Source: Sitta carolinensis
Taxonomy: Eukaryota > Chordata > Aves > Passeriformes > Sittidae
NCBI GenBank assembly: GCA_032173965.1
Contig: CM063283.1
Location: forward strand, 86,944,243 to 87,008,242
Direction: 5' to 3'
Length of the DNA: 64,000 bases
Under the pieces are notes generated by a model. That model was not told where the DNA came from, did not search any database, and saw only the letters and a program-made list of their open reading frames with translations. Every line of letters starts with the position of its first letter. The first letter of the stretch is position 1. Shown here piece by piece: positions 63,250 to 64,000 of this stretch. The position numbers and the translations under genes are program-made.

Positions 63250-64000
63250 TTTTTTATTGTTTCAGGGGTTTTTTGACAGTAAGCTTCCTGCTAAGAGTAA
63301 AGTCAAGTGACCTGCCCGAGAGATCCAGTTCCTGGGAATAAAGTGGCAAGATGGACGGCGGCAGATTCCCACTGAGGTCATCAACAAGATCACAGCAATG
63401 TCTCCACCAACTAGCAAGAAGGAAACACAAGCTTTCCTAGGCGCCATAGGCTTTTGGAGAATGCACATTCCAGAGTACAGCCAGATCGTGAGCCCTCTCT
63501 ACTTTGTCACCCGGAAGAAGAACGATTTCCACTGGGCCCTGAACAACAGCAAGCCTTTACCCAGATCAAGCAAGAGATCGCTCATGCAGTAGCCCTTGGC
63601 CCGGTCAGGACGGGACCAGAGGTAAAGAACGTGCTCTACTCTGCAGCCGGGAGCCATGGTCTGTCCTGGAGTCTGTGGCAGAAGGTGCCTGGGGAGACCC
63701 GAGGCCGACCACTGGGATTCTGGAGCTGAAGTTATAGAGGGTCAGAAGCCAATTATACCCCGACAGAGAAGGAAATTTTAGCAGCCTATGAAGGAGTCCA
63801 AGCTGCCTCAGAGGTGATAGGTACTGAAACACAACTCCTCCTGGCACCCCGACTACCGGTGCTGGGGTGGATGTTCAAGGGAAAGGTTCCTTCCACCCAC
63901 CATGCCACTGACACCACATGGAGCAAGTGGATTGCCCTCATCACATAGCGCGCCCGAATTGGAAACCCAAATCGCCCTGGAATTTTAGAGATAATTATGA
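63250..64000 (+). pseudogene. broken ERVL-like pol fragment (RT end and connection region), runs off window
   Basis: Translated pieces show retroviral reverse-transcriptase C-terminal and connection text: IQFLGIKWQDGR (about 63328-63363), QAFLGAIGFWRMHIP, SPLYFVTRKKNDF, WSLWQK, LGFWS and YTPTEKEILAAYEGV. RMHIP, VTRKK and WSLWQK together suit class III (ERVL-type) pol. The copy is dead. There are in-frame stops TGA 63308-63310, TGA 63727-63729 and TAG 63946-63948, and a reading-frame change near 63535 that looks like loss of one base. It starts abruptly near 63250, so the palm domain with the YxDD site, protease and gag are missing. It is cut at the right by the window edge, where the RNase H core and integrase would follow. 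The three nonsense codons imply a long time since integration or a source that was already defective. Confidence 0.85.

Noticed and set aside
62092..64000. LTR plus pol as a single provirus
   Set aside because: The CAGGCT duplication closes on the LTR alone, there is no primer-binding site after it, and the class features of LTR and pol differ.

Overview
The window looks like ordinary non-coding DNA from a bird, probably a passerine, although the sequence does not fix the species. The evidence is two 3' ends of CR1 retrotransposons plus an antisense CR1 tail, several solo LTRs of avian endogenous-retrovirus type, a decayed ERVL-like pol fragment at the right edge, and worn amniote-wide repeats (MIR-like SINEs and a palindromic sauropsid-type repeat). 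The background is AT-rich, with long homopolymer tracts and a few microsatellites. I found no convincing host protein-coding exon, tRNA, rRNA or other established RNA gene. The longest open frames (about 140-156 codons) are low-complexity or lie inside LTRs. The region therefore reads as intergenic or deep intronic sequence.

Layout from left to right. 1-9.8 kb: unique AT-rich sequence with one MIR-like fragment (about 5.96-6.13 kb) and a possible regulatory patch near 4.67-4.97 kb. 9.85-10.48 kb: a GC-rich solo LTR carrying a 14-bp tandem array, followed by an antisense CR1 tail at 10.65 kb. 11.48-11.55 kb: a short near-perfect hairpin. 12.14-13.52 kb: a 1.38-kb solo LTR with a clean 5-bp target-site duplication. 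13.5-25.2 kb: nothing recognisable. 25.24-25.87 kb: an antisense LTR. 33.76-34.10 and 50.84-51.35 kb: CR1 3' ends. 41.7 kb: a (CA)n tract. 45.8 and 48.95 kb: MIR-like fragments. 47.87 and 48.31 kb: ancient repeats. 53.44-55.74 kb: two 260-bp arms in inverted orientation, about 97% identical, around a 1.8-kb spacer that contains a nested antisense solo LTR. 56.26 kb: a (TG)n tract. 56.77 kb: a nuclear-receptor half-site cluster. 62.09-62.71 kb: a solo LTR with a 6-bp target-site duplication. 63.25 kb to the end: a broken ERVL-like pol that runs off the window.

No genes here act together as a pathway. The strongest leads are structural: the young inverted duplication at 53-56 kb, the hairpin at 11.5 kb, and the ancestral empty site that dates the nested LTR. 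Family names were assigned by eye from recalled consensus features. No database search was run.
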